From assembly GCA_020002185.1 (NCBI GenBank), contig CM034544.1, forward strand, positions 2,015,838 through 2,079,837: a stretch of DNA of 64,000 bases, read 5' to 3'. The notes below the pieces were generated by a model that saw only the letters and a program-made list of their open reading frames with translations, was not told the DNA's origin and ran no database searches. A program made the translations under genes and the position numbers. Positions 31,836 to 44,479 of this stretch are shown here, one piece after another. Source of the stretch: Paraescarpia echinospica (lineage: Eukaryota; Annelida; Polychaeta; Sabellida; Siboglinidae). The stretch's first letter is position 1. Every line of letters begins with the position of its first letter.

Positions 31836-34800
31836 AACTACAACAGCTTCATAAGATCCGGAACCGACGTCTCCACCAATCACATGAGTCCCCATATCGT
31901 ATGCAGTCAGTGTGCGACCGTATCCTTATAACTCTCCGCGATGACCTGGAAAGTGCTGGGTATCACCGTCAGTGTTATCAGTGCTTTACTGGCCACCTCC
32001 ATCTTCTGGGAGATGATGCATGCAGAACCCGAAGCATCAACCTCGCAATTGCATCACTCCCCTCATAAATTGTCTTCAGCGGGTTCCGCTGGACCCATCT
32101 TCCCACCAGAGTGCATTTTCTGTGACAAAGTAGATATCAAAGATGGTGATCGCAAAACTGAGCGAGCTGGAGACTTCTCGTCTTGGAAGAACAGAGAAAA
32201 TGCATGGGAGCAAATCGAATCACGGGCCGAGAAAATGGGTCTAGTTCGACTTCATCGACAGTTAAAAAATAAATACCTCTTTGCTGGTGAGACCAAACAC
32301 CATCCATCATGCTTGAATTTTTTTCGCCCAGCGTTCGCTAACTACGAGCGCGGGATTCGCAGAGCTGAAGGAACAAAGGATACCGAGCATGCTCGCATGT
32401 CAGCCGCCCACGAGAAGGCGCTCGTCTCGGTACTGGAGCACATTCAGACTCATGTCGTCCAGCAGAATGAGGTCCTACGGCTATCTTCCTTGCGCTTGCT
32501 CTATGTCGATGAACTGAAACGGAATGGGTTCGAGAGCTCGACCTTTCGTTCTGAGAAACTACTGAAACGCCTACAGAAAGACCCAATCAAGGACCATGTC
32601 TACTTCACGAAGGTCGATCACGACAAAGCTGATGCCATTTCATTCTGGCTCGTGTATAGCTCGGATATCACCGTTTATAATGCCCTTGCATGAGCTTACA
32701 CTCTCGGAAGCGCAGACAAGTACCAAGACGTCGCTATCCTTCTTCGTTGTAATATTCTACGGGCTTTCAGAGAGTCCGAAGGCCTACCGTAGCCGCCAAC
32801 AGCCGACGACATGGAGCTCAGTCCTGAAAGCTCGTACCTCCAGACCTCATCCGGTTCCTCAGCATGGTTATAGCCGGCAAGGAAGGCGTGGAGACGAGCA
32901 AAAAGTTGAAGGGTCTGGTATTTTCCATCAGGCAAGACCTGTACCGTGCAGTGTCGGAGGGAAAATGGAAGTTACCAAAACACGTGTTTCTCTGTTTGAC
33001 TGTCAGGCACTTGTTCTGTAGTAAGCAGCTCACCATGATATTGCACAGGCTTTGCCACTCCGAGGGCTACGATTTTGGCATAAAGTTAGAAACTGCCCTG
33101 GCCAAGGCCCAGGACGAAGTATCAAATTATCTGACGCCCCAAATTGTGACGGGAGAGGGCAAGGTCGTATTCCACAGTAAGTGGGACAACTTGAATACAA
33201 CCACTACGAATGTGCACGGCAGCAACATTGTCAACAGTGCTGGCGGAATCATGATGCAGGAGGTCAGGCCTGGGTTCGGGAGCCCCAAGGTCCGAACGCT
33301 GCCTATCATCGACAAGTCGCAACAGCGAAGCCTGAAAGTCTACAAACCAGAAACTCTCCCACTCTTGCACTTCACTCGCGTTGGCCCAAAGTTTCCCGAT
33401 GGCTCATCATTCAACCCCCTGCAGAGAACGACGCCGTCTATGCTACTAAGATGCAAGAGTACTATGTCTGGCTCTTCAGCAAGTATATCGGAAGCAGCGG
33501 CAAGCAGCCTGTGCCTGGACTAGAGGGCGTCATCTCTGCACCCGGGACTCCCCCGCCCAGAAAATCAACAGTGGACTCCTTCACGCCTATCTGAAGCGCT
33601 CAGAGGTAGCCATGGCTGAGGTGGGTCAGAAGTGGGTCCTGAATACATTCGATCTGGGAGTCTGTTTGACTCAAAAAACCCTCCACTCTAACCCCCATCG
33701 AGAAGTATCACGACTACGAGGAGAAAGTGCGCAAGGGCCACGTGGGGAAGACGGCTGCCTTCTGGATGTCCTTTATTACCCACTGTCAACTCGTCTTTAT
33801 GCTCCTCCACTCCGTTAAGACAAACAACATCCAGCTGTTCCACAAATATAACGGAGAGATGGCGACAGGTTTGAGCAATTGACATGCCCAAATTGATAAA
33901 TTTTACTGAGGAAATTTTAATATATATATGACGAACATGGAGAAGACGCACCCGGGGACGAAAGACCTGCTCACCAAGTGCGCAATCGCGGTGGCCCGCT
34001 CGATGATACCGGGGGCGCTCAGTGCAGTCGATAAGACAATGGAAGACATGTTCATGCGCTTCGCCAAATCATCAGGTAAATCGTGAATTTCATCCAGTAT
34101 AAAAATAAACATAATATATAATAGTAACATTTGATGCACCGGAAAAGGTAGAAAGAAGCTGTATAATGCAAACAAATTCATGCTTGTCAGGTGGCTTCGC
34201 TGGACTGCACAGCTAGTTCGGGGCATACCAGAGATGGTGTCGCACAACCTCCACACTGGCCCAGTTTTATGAAAAGACCCTCGAGATGGTCGACCTCATC
34301 GCCACTCTTCTTGGGTCTATGTGTTCAGCGGAGAGGACTACACCAATGCCTTCAAAGGGAAGGGGAGGGTGGGGCCCCTGGAAAAGCTGGCGTTCGGGCA
34401 ACTCGGTGACAATTGGAACGTCAACCCTCAGGTGCTACAGCAGTTGGAACAGTTTACCTGCCTAATGTACGGACAGAGTCGCGAGTCTTCGGTAGACGTC
34501 GTCCGTGCCAAGCTGCTGCGTAAGATGGTGGGGGAGGACGAGAAACTCACTTCCAAGTCTATCGTCGACCTGGCTCGCCTTCCTCCCTGCCACTCTGCTC
34601 TGAAGCCGCACGTCCGGCGTGTGAACCTCCGCGTCGCCTTGTACAAGCGAGCTGACGAATCCATTCTGGAAAAGCCGAAACCCTTCGACGAGGGGCAGGG
34701 ATGGATGAGGACTGACGAAGGAGTGTTGGAACCGGTGTGGTCCCGCAGTCCTGTCCTACCAACCTCGCTGGTTTATCTCCTGTATACTGGTTATCGTGAA

Positions 34801-34884
34801 GAGGAAGAGGGGGAGGAGGAGGAGGAAGAGGAAGAGGAGGACGAGTTTGACTTTGACGGTTTCACTGAAAGCGATGATGAGTGA
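31694..34884 (+). pseudogene. Long-TIR element gene, broken and internally deleted
   Basis: The segments belong to a family I recall as hypothetical proteins of corals, molluscs and other marine invertebrates; no name can be given. Order: MPKRKSDRSADPAAP and ESAGYHRQCYQCFTGHL (31694-32030); FPPECIFCDK and TKHHPSCLNFF, Cys/His pairs suggesting zinc binding (to 32693); GLVFSIRQDLYRAVSEGKWKLPKH and NVHGSNIVNSAGGIMMQEV (32864-33350); YYVWLFSKYIGSSGKQPVP (to 33594); TAAFWMSFITHCQLVFMLLH (33700-33890); VARSMIPGALSAVDKTMED (33925-34075); GEDYTNAFKGKGRVGPLEKL, QLEQFTCLMYG and a polyacidic C-terminus (34321-34884). Several frameshifts and stops occur. Abrupt joins near 33665 and 34295 suggest internal deletions; the second seems to have removed a nuclease-like PDTD region that the family usually has. 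That last point is from memory and unverified. Confidence 0.7.
34076..34190 (+). other. Intron in the long-TIR element gene
   Basis: A 115-bp GTAAAT...TTGTCAG intron joins RFAKSSG to GFAGLHS in frame. The residues on either side belong together in the family as I recall it. Confidence 0.65.
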
Positions 34885-34955
34885 CGGATCTGATAGTGGA
34901 GAACACTTCCCTTGCAATGTTTGAAGTCGTCTTCTGTTCTCTTATTACCTACTTC

Positions 34956-34961
34956 AATAAA
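34956..34961 (+). terminator. Polyadenylation signal of the long-TIR element gene
   Basis: AATAAA lies 72 bp after the TGA stop, with a second AATAAA about 14 bp on. Confidence 0.6.
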
Positions 34962-35049
34962 TGAGTTAATAAATGAATTTAGTGGAATGTCTGTATTCGA
35001 AACACCTTGAATTGATCCCTAGCATGTGACATTGACCTGTGATCGTAAG

Positions 35050-35393
35050 AATAACGCCATTTTTTTTAATTAGTGCCATCAAAAACCCTCTCTCAACTTA
35101 TCTGCAATATATATATATATTTTTAATCGATTATGGCAGCACGAATTTGTATACCAATATGCCAGGGACACGTGTGGTCACTTCAAGAATAGTTTTATTA
35201 TGATCTTTGACCCTCAAAACATGTGTCTAGACACCTTATTTGTTCAGTTATCTGCAATATTGGCTGATATATAGAGAAACAGATTTTTCGATTTTTTCGT
35301 TAATGGCGGCTCTGATTTGCATAAAATTATACGTGGGACATCCGGACGACTTTTTAACATAGCTCATCGTTTTCTACGCATTTTTCCGATCTA
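35050..35393 (-). repeat. Right long terminal inverted repeat
   Basis: Reverse-complement partner of 30506-30855. It contains a (TA)n/T-run near 35109-35124 that differs in length from the left copy. Confidence 0.85.
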
Positions 35394-36600
35394 GAGACGC
35401 CGATTAGAAGTTGATTTCCGGGGGCTGTACTCTTCCGACTAGGCTATTGTAAAAGTGTCAGTGCTTTCCATATCTCGAGCGCTGTGAAATGCTTTATACG
35501 AATATGCAGTAACGGCAGTCATTTTTATCAGATTGTCGATGATTTTTTTTTTTAAACGGTATTGCGCGCTTTCTTAGCGGGTAAATAATTGCTTGCAAAT
35601 ATAACTCCTTAAATAGTCACACTATTTGGCAATACCCCAGCTAAAAAACTATCTGATCACTTATTAATGTACTAATAAAACATTTGAAAAGACTATTTAA
35701 TTTCGCTACATACTTATTACGACGAGCATATTAATTCGGGCCCATGCGTTCTGTCAACGGGCTCTGCAAGGTATATTATTCGTTATCAAGAAACTGTGAT
35801 AAATGTCAGTACATTTGGCACAGTTACTTAAATTGTTACATACAAAGTTATATAATGAAATATACAAACAAAATTCCGAAAACGTTACAAATTCATGTAG
35901 ATTTGTTGTCAAAGCGCTATGTATTGGTATTTTGGCCATTAGCCTTGGTTTAGGGGAATGTATTCTTTGTGTTCAACGCACACTATATGTAGCGCATCAA
36001 ATCAAACTTAATACGCGATATGAAAGTCATATAGATGTTGACACCACAATACACACTTAAAGGGTGGGAACAGAGACGCGCACAACATTGCACATAATCG
36101 GGACTAATAAATAATAATATTAGCCACTCATTAATATGTCGCTTATTACTGATCTTCTGGTGAACCGCTAATCTCGACGACCATGTCGGCAGGCGTTTAA
36201 GTTACGCAGTCAGTAAACCCCAGCCCGCTTACGCTGCCCCTTTGAACTAGTCTTCGGTTTAGATTGCGCGCGCAGCTCCCACACAACTGCGCCATATGCA
36301 GAACAATTACGAACTGATTTCGTTTGATGAAAATTTATGTAACGATATGTAACAAGTAACCATAAAATGGGCGTATATCACATACATCTTGTAACCAAAA
36401 TACAGATATATAGCGCGAGCTACCAATATTTCAGTAAAGTAAACCGGTACTAGTGCGTGAATAACTGAGCTAATTATTCAGACGTGCAATCCCTGGAAGT
36501 CGATATATATGTATCACATCCGCCGAGTGATTCCGTACTGCTCATCATGACGCTAAGTACCCACCACCAAATTAACTACATGCTGAAGTCATGGTGGGTG

Positions 36601-36601
<1 letters not shown>
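35394..36601. other. Unrecognised DNA
   Basis: No gene or repeat recognised. Open frames at 35744-36060 and 36484-36729 have no domain; the last is mostly a TG-repeat translation. Confidence 0.3.

Positions 36602-36694
<93 letters not shown>
36602..36694 (+). repeat. (TG)46 microsatellite
   Basis: Uninterrupted TG run of about 93 bases. Confidence 0.95.
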
Positions 36695-36695
<1 letters not shown>

Positions 36696-36946
36696 GAATA
36701 CAAAGATTCATTGTATGCATGAGAAGTGACAAGCATAAGCTCAAAACAGATTGACTATCTGGTGTCATTGATGGCCAGCTGGACGTTACTAGAAATCATC
36801 AACCCAGAGGGAGAGCATTTATTATATAGGAAATAACTTGGTATGGTTCTACTTCAATCGGATCTAGCAAAACAGATATGGACACTTCGTTATGTCTACT
36901 GTTTTGTAGAATATAGTGACTTTGAAGGTAAAGATTGGTGTTTAAC

Positions 36947-39900
36947 AAAGCAACACCATCACTGCCTAGTGCAGTCTCTCTAACCACCACCTAACTGTAT
37001 CTGGAAAGAAATCAAAACATTAGTGACACTACAAAGTAACACCATCACTGCCTAGTGCAGTCTCTCTAACCACCACCTAATTGTATCTGGAAAGAAATCA
37101 AAACATTAGTGACACTACAAAGTAACACCATCACTGCCTAGTGCAGTCACTCTAACCACCACCTAATTGTATCTGGAAAGAAATCAAAACATTAGTGACA
37201 CAACAAAGCAACACCATCACTGCCTAGTGCAGTCTCTCTAACCACCACCTAATTGTATCTGGAAAGAAATCAAAACTTTAGTGACACAACAAAGTAACAC
37301 CATCACTGCCTAGTGCAGTCTCTCTAACCACCACCTAATTGTATCTGGAAAGAAATCAAAACATTAGTGACACAACAAAGTAACACCATCACTGCCTAGT
37401 GCAGTCTCTCTAACCACCACCTAATTGTATCTGGAAAGAAATCAAAACTTTAGTGACACAACAAAGTAACACCATCACTGCCTAGTGCAGTCTCTCTAAC
37501 CACCACCTAATTGTATCTGGAAAGAAATCAAAACTTTAGTGACACAACAAAGTAACACCATCACTGCCTAGTGCAGTCTCTCTAACCACCACCTAATTGT
37601 ATCTGGAAAGAAATCAAAACATTAGTGACACAACAAAGTAACACCATCACTGCCTAGTGCAGTCTCTCTAACCACCACCTAATTGTATCTGGAAAGAAAT
37701 CAAAACTTTAGTGACACAACAAAGTAACACCATCACTGCCTAGTGCAGTCTCTCTAACCACCACCTAATTGTATCTGGAAAGAAATCAAAACTTTAGTGA
37801 CACAACAAAGTAACACCATCACTGCCTAGTGCAGTCTCTCTAACCACCACCTAATTGTATCTGGAAAGAAATCAAAACATTAGTGACACAACAAAGTAAC
37901 ACCATCACTGCCTAGTGCAGTCTCTCTAACCACCACCTAATTGTATCTGGAAAGAAATCAAAACATTAGTGACACAACAAAGTAACACCATCACTGCCTA
38001 GTGCAGTCTCTCTAACCACCACCTAATTGTATCTGGAAAGAAATCAAAACATTAGTGACACAACAAAGCAACACCATCACTGCCTAGTGCAGTCTCTCTA
38101 ACCACCACCTAATTGTATCTGGAAAGAAATCAAAACATTAGTGACACAACAAAGTAACACCATCACTGCCTAGTGCAGTCTCTCTAACCACCACCTAATT
38201 GTATCTGGAAAGAAATCAAAACATTAGTGACACAACAAAGCAACACCATCACTGCCTAGTGCAGTCACTCTAACCACCACCTAATTGTATCTGGAAAGAA
38301 ATCAAAACATTAGTGACACAACAAAGTAACACCATCACTGCCTAGTGCAGTCTCTCTAACCACCACCTAATTGTATCTGGAAAGAAATCAAAACATTAGT
38401 GACACAACAAAGTAACACCATCACTGCCTAGTGCAGTCTCTCTAACCACCACCTAATTGTATCTGGAAAGAAATCAAAACATTAGTGACACAACAAAGCA
38501 ACACCATCACTGCCTAGTGCAGTCACTCTAACCACCACCTAATTGTATCTGGAAAGAAATCAAAACATTAGTGACACAACAAAGTAACACCATCACTGCC
38601 TAGTGCAGTCTCTCTAACCACCACCTAATTGTATCTGGAAAGAAATCAAAACATTAGTGACACAACAAAGTAACACCATCACTGCCTAGTGCAGTCTCTC
38701 TAACCACCACCTAATTGTATCTGGAAAGAAATCAAAACATTAGTGACACAACAAAGTAACACCATCACTGCCTAGTGCAGTCTCTCTAACCACCACCTAA
38801 TTGTATCTGGAAAGAAATCAAAACATTAGTGACACAACAAAGTAACACCATCACTGCCTAGTGCAGTCTCTCTAACCACCACCTAATTGTATCTGGAAAG
38901 AAATCAAAACATTAGTGACACAACAAAGTAACACCATCACTGCCTAGTGCAGTCTCTCTAACCACCACCTAATTGTATCTGGAAAGAAATCAAAACATTA
39001 GTGACACAACAAAGCAACACCATCACTGCCTAGTGTAGTCTCTCTAACCACCACCTAATTGTATCTGGAAAGAAATCAAAACATTAGTGACACAACAAAG
39101 TAACACCATCACTGCCTAGTGCAGTCTCTCTAACCACCACCTAATTGTATCTGGAAAGAAATCAAAACATTAGTGACATCTGGAAAGAAATCACCATCAC
39201 TGGCTAGTGCAGTCTCTCTAACCACCACCTAATTGTATCTGGAAAGAAATCAAAACATTAGTGACACAACAAAGTAACACCATCACTGCCTAGTGCAGTC
39301 TCTCTAACCACCACCTAATTGTATCTGGAAAGAAATCAAAACATTAGTGACACAACAAAGCAACACCATCACTGCCTAGTGCATTCACGCTAACCACCAC
39401 CTAATTGTATCTGGAAAGAAATCAAAACTTTAGTGACACAACAAAGTAACACCATCACTGCCTAGTGCAGTCTCTCTAACCACCACCTAATTGTATCTGG
39501 AAAGAAATCAAAACATTAGTGACACAAAAAAGTAACACCATCACTGCCTAGTGCAGTCTCTCTAACCACCACCTAATAGTATCTGGAAAGAAATCAAAAC
39601 ATTAGTGACACAACAAAGCAACACCATCACTGCCTAGTGCATTCACGCTAACCACCACCTAATTGTATCTGGAAAGAAATCAAAACTTTAGTGACACAAC
39701 AAAGTAACACCATCACTGCCTAGTGCAGTCTCTCTAACCACCACCTAATTGTATCTAGAAAGAAATCAAAACATTAGTGACACAACAAAGCAACACCATC
39801 ACTGCCTAGTGCAGTCTCTCTAACCACCACCTAATTGTATCTGGAAAGAAATCAAAACATTAGTGACACAACAAAGTAACACCATCACTGCCTAGTGCAG

Positions 39901-40500
39901 TCTCTCTAACCACCACCTAATTGTATCTGGAAAGAAATCAAAACATTAGTGACACAACAAAGCAACACCATCACTGCCTAGTGCAGTCTCTCTAACCACC
40001 ACCTAATTGTATCTGGAAAGAAATCAAAACATTAGTGACACAACAAAGTAACACCATCACTGCCTAGTGCAGTCTCTCTAACCACCACCTAATTGTATCT
40101 GGAAAGAAATCAAAACATTAGTGACACAACAAAGTAACACCATCACTGCCTAGTGCAGTCTCTCTAACCACCACCTAATTGTATCTGGAAAGAAATCAAA
40201 ACATTAGTGACACAACAAAGTAACACCATCACTGCCTAGTGCAGTCTCTCTAACCACCACCTAATTGTATCTGGAAAGAAATCAAAACATTAGTGACACA
40301 ACAAAGTAACACCATCACTGCCTAGTGCAGTCACTCTAACCACCACCTAATTGTATCTGGAAAGAAATCAAAACATTAGAGACACAACAAAGTAACACCA
40401 TCACTGCCTAGTGCAGTCTCTCTAACCACCACCTAATTGTATCTGGAAAGAAATCAAAACATTAGTGACACAACAAAGTAACACCATCACTGCCTAGTGC
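36947..40500 (+). repeat. 86-bp tandem satellite, about 41 copies, into gap
   Basis: Unit of 86 bp, for example starting at CAGTCTCTCTAACCACCACC (36972, 37058 and so on). Copies are very similar and differ at a few recurrent sites: AAAGTAAC/AAAGCAAC, ACATTAG/ACTTTAG, TCTCTCT/TCACTCT. One irregular unit at about 39174-39194 has TCTGGAAAGAAATCA in place of the usual spacer. The array ends at the assembly gap, so its true length is unknown. No start-to-stop coding frame spans the units. Confidence 0.97.
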
Positions 40501-41500
40501 NNNNNNNNNNNNNNNNNNNNNNNNNNNNNNNNNNNNNNNNNNNNNNNNNNNNNNNNNNNNNNNNNNNNNNNNNNNNNNNNNNNNNNNNNNNNNNNNNNNN
40601 NNNNNNNNNNNNNNNNNNNNNNNNNNNNNNNNNNNNNNNNNNNNNNNNNNNNNNNNNNNNNNNNNNNNNNNNNNNNNNNNNNNNNNNNNNNNNNNNNNNN
40701 NNNNNNNNNNNNNNNNNNNNNNNNNNNNNNNNNNNNNNNNNNNNNNNNNNNNNNNNNNNNNNNNNNNNNNNNNNNNNNNNNNNNNNNNNNNNNNNNNNNN
40801 NNNNNNNNNNNNNNNNNNNNNNNNNNNNNNNNNNNNNNNNNNNNNNNNNNNNNNNNNNNNNNNNNNNNNNNNNNNNNNNNNNNNNNNNNNNNNNNNNNNN
40901 NNNNNNNNNNNNNNNNNNNNNNNNNNNNNNNNNNNNNNNNNNNNNNNNNNNNNNNNNNNNNNNNNNNNNNNNNNNNNNNNNNNNNNNNNNNNNNNNNNNN
41001 NNNNNNNNNNNNNNNNNNNNNNNNNNNNNNNNNNNNNNNNNNNNNNNNNNNNNNNNNNNNNNNNNNNNNNNNNNNNNNNNNNNNNNNNNNNNNNNNNNNN
41101 NNNNNNNNNNNNNNNNNNNNNNNNNNNNNNNNNNNNNNNNNNNNNNNNNNNNNNNNNNNNNNNNNNNNNNNNNNNNNNNNNNNNNNNNNNNNNNNNNNNN
41201 NNNNNNNNNNNNNNNNNNNNNNNNNNNNNNNNNNNNNNNNNNNNNNNNNNNNNNNNNNNNNNNNNNNNNNNNNNNNNNNNNNNNNNNNNNNNNNNNNNNN
41301 NNNNNNNNNNNNNNNNNNNNNNNNNNNNNNNNNNNNNNNNNNNNNNNNNNNNNNNNNNNNNNNNNNNNNNNNNNNNNNNNNNNNNNNNNNNNNNNNNNNN
41401 NNNNNNNNNNNNNNNNNNNNNNNNNNNNNNNNNNNNNNNNNNNNNNNNNNNNNNNNNNNNNNNNNNNNNNNNNNNNNNNNNNNNNNNNNNNNNNNNNNNN
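40501..41500. other. Assembly gap (1000 N)
   Basis: Exactly 1000 unknown bases, a conventional placeholder, immediately after the satellite array. Confidence 0.99.
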
Positions 41501-42261
41501 ACTTAGGATACTCATGAAACCCAAATAACGTAACTTTACGACGTTCTAAACTTACGACGTCGCAGCGGTCGCTACGACGTCGTAAATACGCTCATGAAAC
41601 CGGCTCCTGGCCGATAGATTAGTCGGGCCTGACGTCCGTACGGTTCGTTGCAGGATCCGCCGTATGACACCTCTCGCGGAATATTCCCAGGGGTCTATAG
41701 GATGACGTTTGCCTTCTCGGTGTTGCGACCGTTCTAAGTTACAACGCATCGTAGGCAACATATTACGTCAAGTTAATGAATGGTGTGGGCACCACCAAAT
41801 AACTAAGACAAGACTATCAAGTAGTAATCGAAAAGACATGTTAGCGTCACCAATTTTGTCTAAAAACTAACTATCTTTAGTGTGCATGGAATTAGCCGTA
41901 GCATCTGCTCGATCCATGTCTTCATGTTTTGACACTGTTTAAGCAGATGTTTGAAATGTAACCTTGTTTTCCGCATTAGTTCACAAATTGGGCAATGCTT
42001 GGGTTTTCTCATGTCACGCCACAAAATATAACAATTTCTGGCTTCCGTGTGTGCCTCCTTAACAACATATTTTCAGCCATGAACAATACAATCACAAATA
42101 CCACCAAATTGATGTTCAACCTGTCTGTTGAGTTGGTCATGCAGAGCACTAACACCATAAGCTTCAAAATCTTTACGAATTGACCGCAATAAAGTAATAT
42201 CGTCACGTGAGTGCCAGAGCTCTAGTAAAAGTATGATATCATATTGTGCACAAAGAAGTAA
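41501..42261. other. Unrecognised DNA after the gap
   Basis: The first 100 bases contain repeated TTACGACGT/TACGACGTCGTAA words, locally palindromic. The satellite does not resume, so the array ends inside the gap. No gene seen. Confidence 0.35.
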
Positions 42262-42448
42262 AATATCTTATACGGATGTTTTGACCTTGTTTGACCTCGG
42301 ATTCACGCTTACTGCACCGCATGGCAGTTGTACGACAGGCCACTTTGTGACGGGGCGATCTAGAGCTTTCAAATGATGTAACATTTGGGTGTGCGTAGAG
42401 GGTGGGCATTTAAGGCAGACCCATAGGTGGTTCTACCGCTCGCCTATT
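42262..42448 (+). repeat. Dispersed repeat, inverted relative at 49772-49937
   Basis: TTTGACCTTGTTTGACCTCGGATTCACG-type sequence through TAGGTGGTTCTACCGCTCGCCTAT is the diverged reverse complement of 49772-49937. Confidence 0.6.
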
Positions 42449-42501
42449 AGGAGGAGGTACGCGGTGCGGCTACAATTCGATTCACTTAAAGGTCAACTCA
42501 G

Positions 42502-42720
42502 AACGTCGATGTCCGATATCAGACGAAATTACTTTCATCTTGCCTTAGCCCACTACCCCTTCCCTCAGACGAATTGTTTTAACATTAATATGATGATACC
42601 AGTACAATTAGCAGTGTCGGTCAGAAGCGTAAAAATATCGATGTCCGACCCCAGATGAAACTGCCTCAGACCCCCCTCCCCAAACGGAAATAATTTTGTT
42701 TGATATCGGACATTGACGTT
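42502..42720. mobile_element. Small inverted-repeat element (MITE-like)
   Basis: 30-bp ends at 42502-42531 and 42691-42720 are inverted complements with three mismatches (core ATGTCCGATATCA). It is 219 bp long and non-coding. No clear target duplication. Confidence 0.5.
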
Positions 42721-43665
42721 TTGTGATGATCCCTTATCAAAAAATGACACTACACTCTAGGAACAACGATTCGCTACCTTGTTCGTTCAGTTTTGTATGT
42801 AGATTTTGTATAATAATTAGAGACAATACTATTTTAGTTTAAGACTTAGATATTTTATCATAAACTAAAGACACTAAATCTTGGTATTTTCTAACAGATA
42901 ATATTAATTGTTATATTATTTTTTATTTATATAAGGCATAATTTACACGATATGTTCACCTATAAAATATATAGTATCATTAATGAATAAATATTCAAGA
43001 AATGTACACTTCAAAGCCCACGGATAATGTTCAACTGAAAGAGGTCATCAACATCCCTGTTTTTCATGTGTGCAGATTATCGTTTATATTTTCGATCAAG
43101 GATATTCAAATGAAACCATTCAAATATGAAATAGGGAGTGGTAGAAAAGGTAATCACCTCATTCTATGGAGTAATTCGTTTTTGGTCTCCGGTTTTGGTG
43201 CGAGAACTTTGATTACATTGTATAAAGTGATTGCCCACATGCCCCTATTGATCATAGTCTAAATCCAATCGCATTAGGCTTCTATCACAATATTTAGAAG
43301 TATGAACATACAATTCTGTATGCAAAATAAACAAACGTGTAACCGTATATGTACACTCAGAGTCATCAACCATGGACACATGCATTGAACATAAAGGCAC
43401 CCAGGGTTGCCTAAGGTCACCAAATGGTTCAAGTCAAGACAACAAAGCCAAACATATAACACTGGCGTCGGAACATGGTGGATACTTGGTGGTTTAAGGC
43501 TCTTCAAAAACCTCCATTTGCACCCCTCTCGAGGTTCACCAAAACATCCACATTAAGGCTTTCCACAAACATGAATTTGAACTCCTCTTATAGCCCTGTC
43601 TGCCAGGGACATACAGGAAAATAAGAAACTGGCCTCGATTCCAATGCTGGATTCCTGATCTTTTT
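42721..43665. other. Unrecognised AT-rich DNA
   Basis: No gene. It includes a relative (43470-43600) of the GGCGTCGGAAC repeat near 21490. Confidence 0.3.
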
Positions 43666-43915
43666 TATTTTCTCTCACTGATTCTGCACTGCTTTCTCCG
43701 CCAGTCGTCTCAATTCCTCTCTATCTTTCGCTCTCATTCTCCACTCTTCTCCCAATCTTTCAAAATCTATCTACACTGTCTTCCCATCGCAGTCTAGGTC
43801 TTCCTCGCCTCCATTCCCCCTCCACTCTCCGTGCATCTGCTCTCTTTGCCATCCGTTCTTCTCCCATTCTCTCTACATGCCTGCCCATCTTAATCGACTC
43901 GTACTTATGCTTGTT
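43666..43915 (-). pseudogene. LINE reverse-transcriptase tail relic
   Basis: The minus strand reads SRLRWAGHVERMGEERMAKR after one or two frame corrections, then GEWRRGRPRLRWED and a Lys/Arg-rich end, stopping at AAAATAAAAAAG. This is the C-terminal end of a non-LTR RT protein followed by an A-rich tail. It is short and frameshifted. Confidence 0.6.
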
Positions 43916-44479
43916 CAGAAACAATTGTGTCCACTAGTCACATCAAAGACACAATTAACCGCAGGCGCTGCTACGAGCAGACAATGTCAATGAGTAGCAT
44001 CATTCTAGTCCACTGCTATAATTTTGGGAGGTGGTGCTGTTCTAATTATAGCTCCTGGCCCAGGGAATATCGTCTCCACAGACGCACCGACTTTGACACA
44101 TCATGTAATCCATTTGGCAGACAAGATATACAATTAACCGCAAGTGCTACATAACCATTTTAGTCCATCGGCTCTTCCAGATGTAATTAACAATGTTTGA
44201 CTTACTCGATTAAAGCGATATTGCTCCCAAGTCTCAACGAATGTAGCTGTGTTACAGCCGTACTACGGTGTATCAGAATGGGACGAGGAAAGAAGGCGAA
44301 AATGTGTTTTTGGAAGACGATCGTTCAGATGGGACCACCTTGGTGATATGTTGCAAGAAAACAGTGTGGTCTATGGAAATTCCAATAGAAACCAGGTTTA
44401 AGTTGTCTCATGATCAGTCATTGTTTTACGTGAGAATAAAAAATATTCCAATCTGACGTGGTTTTATATTTGGATTGCG
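43916..44479. other. Unrecognised DNA
   Basis: Two imperfect copies of CACAATTAACCGCA(G/A)G(C/T)GCT-like sequence occur near 43950 and 44130. No gene recognised. Confidence 0.3.

Larger units (their letters stand above)
30506..35393 (+). mobile_element. DNA transposon with ~340-bp terminal inverted repeats
   Basis: Segments 30506-30855 and 35050-35393 are inverted copies, with outer ends TAGATCGGA and TTCCGATCTA. Long shared stretches include GTTAAAAAGTCGTCCGGATG and TTTGAGGGTCAAAGATCATA. Inside is one plus-strand gene (31694-34884) with an intron and a polyadenylation signal. A target duplication is not evident; the left flank is a (CCG)n run that may have expanded over it. The internal gene is broken and partly deleted, so this copy would depend on an active relative. 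Confidence 0.82.

Noticed and set aside
36947..40500. CRISPR-like regular array
   Set aside because: The whole 86-bp unit repeats with no unique spacers, and the genome is metazoan. The same holds for the 44-, 65- and 115-bp arrays.
40487..41528. Open frames of about 345 codons on both strands
   Set aside because: They consist of the run of N in the assembly gap.
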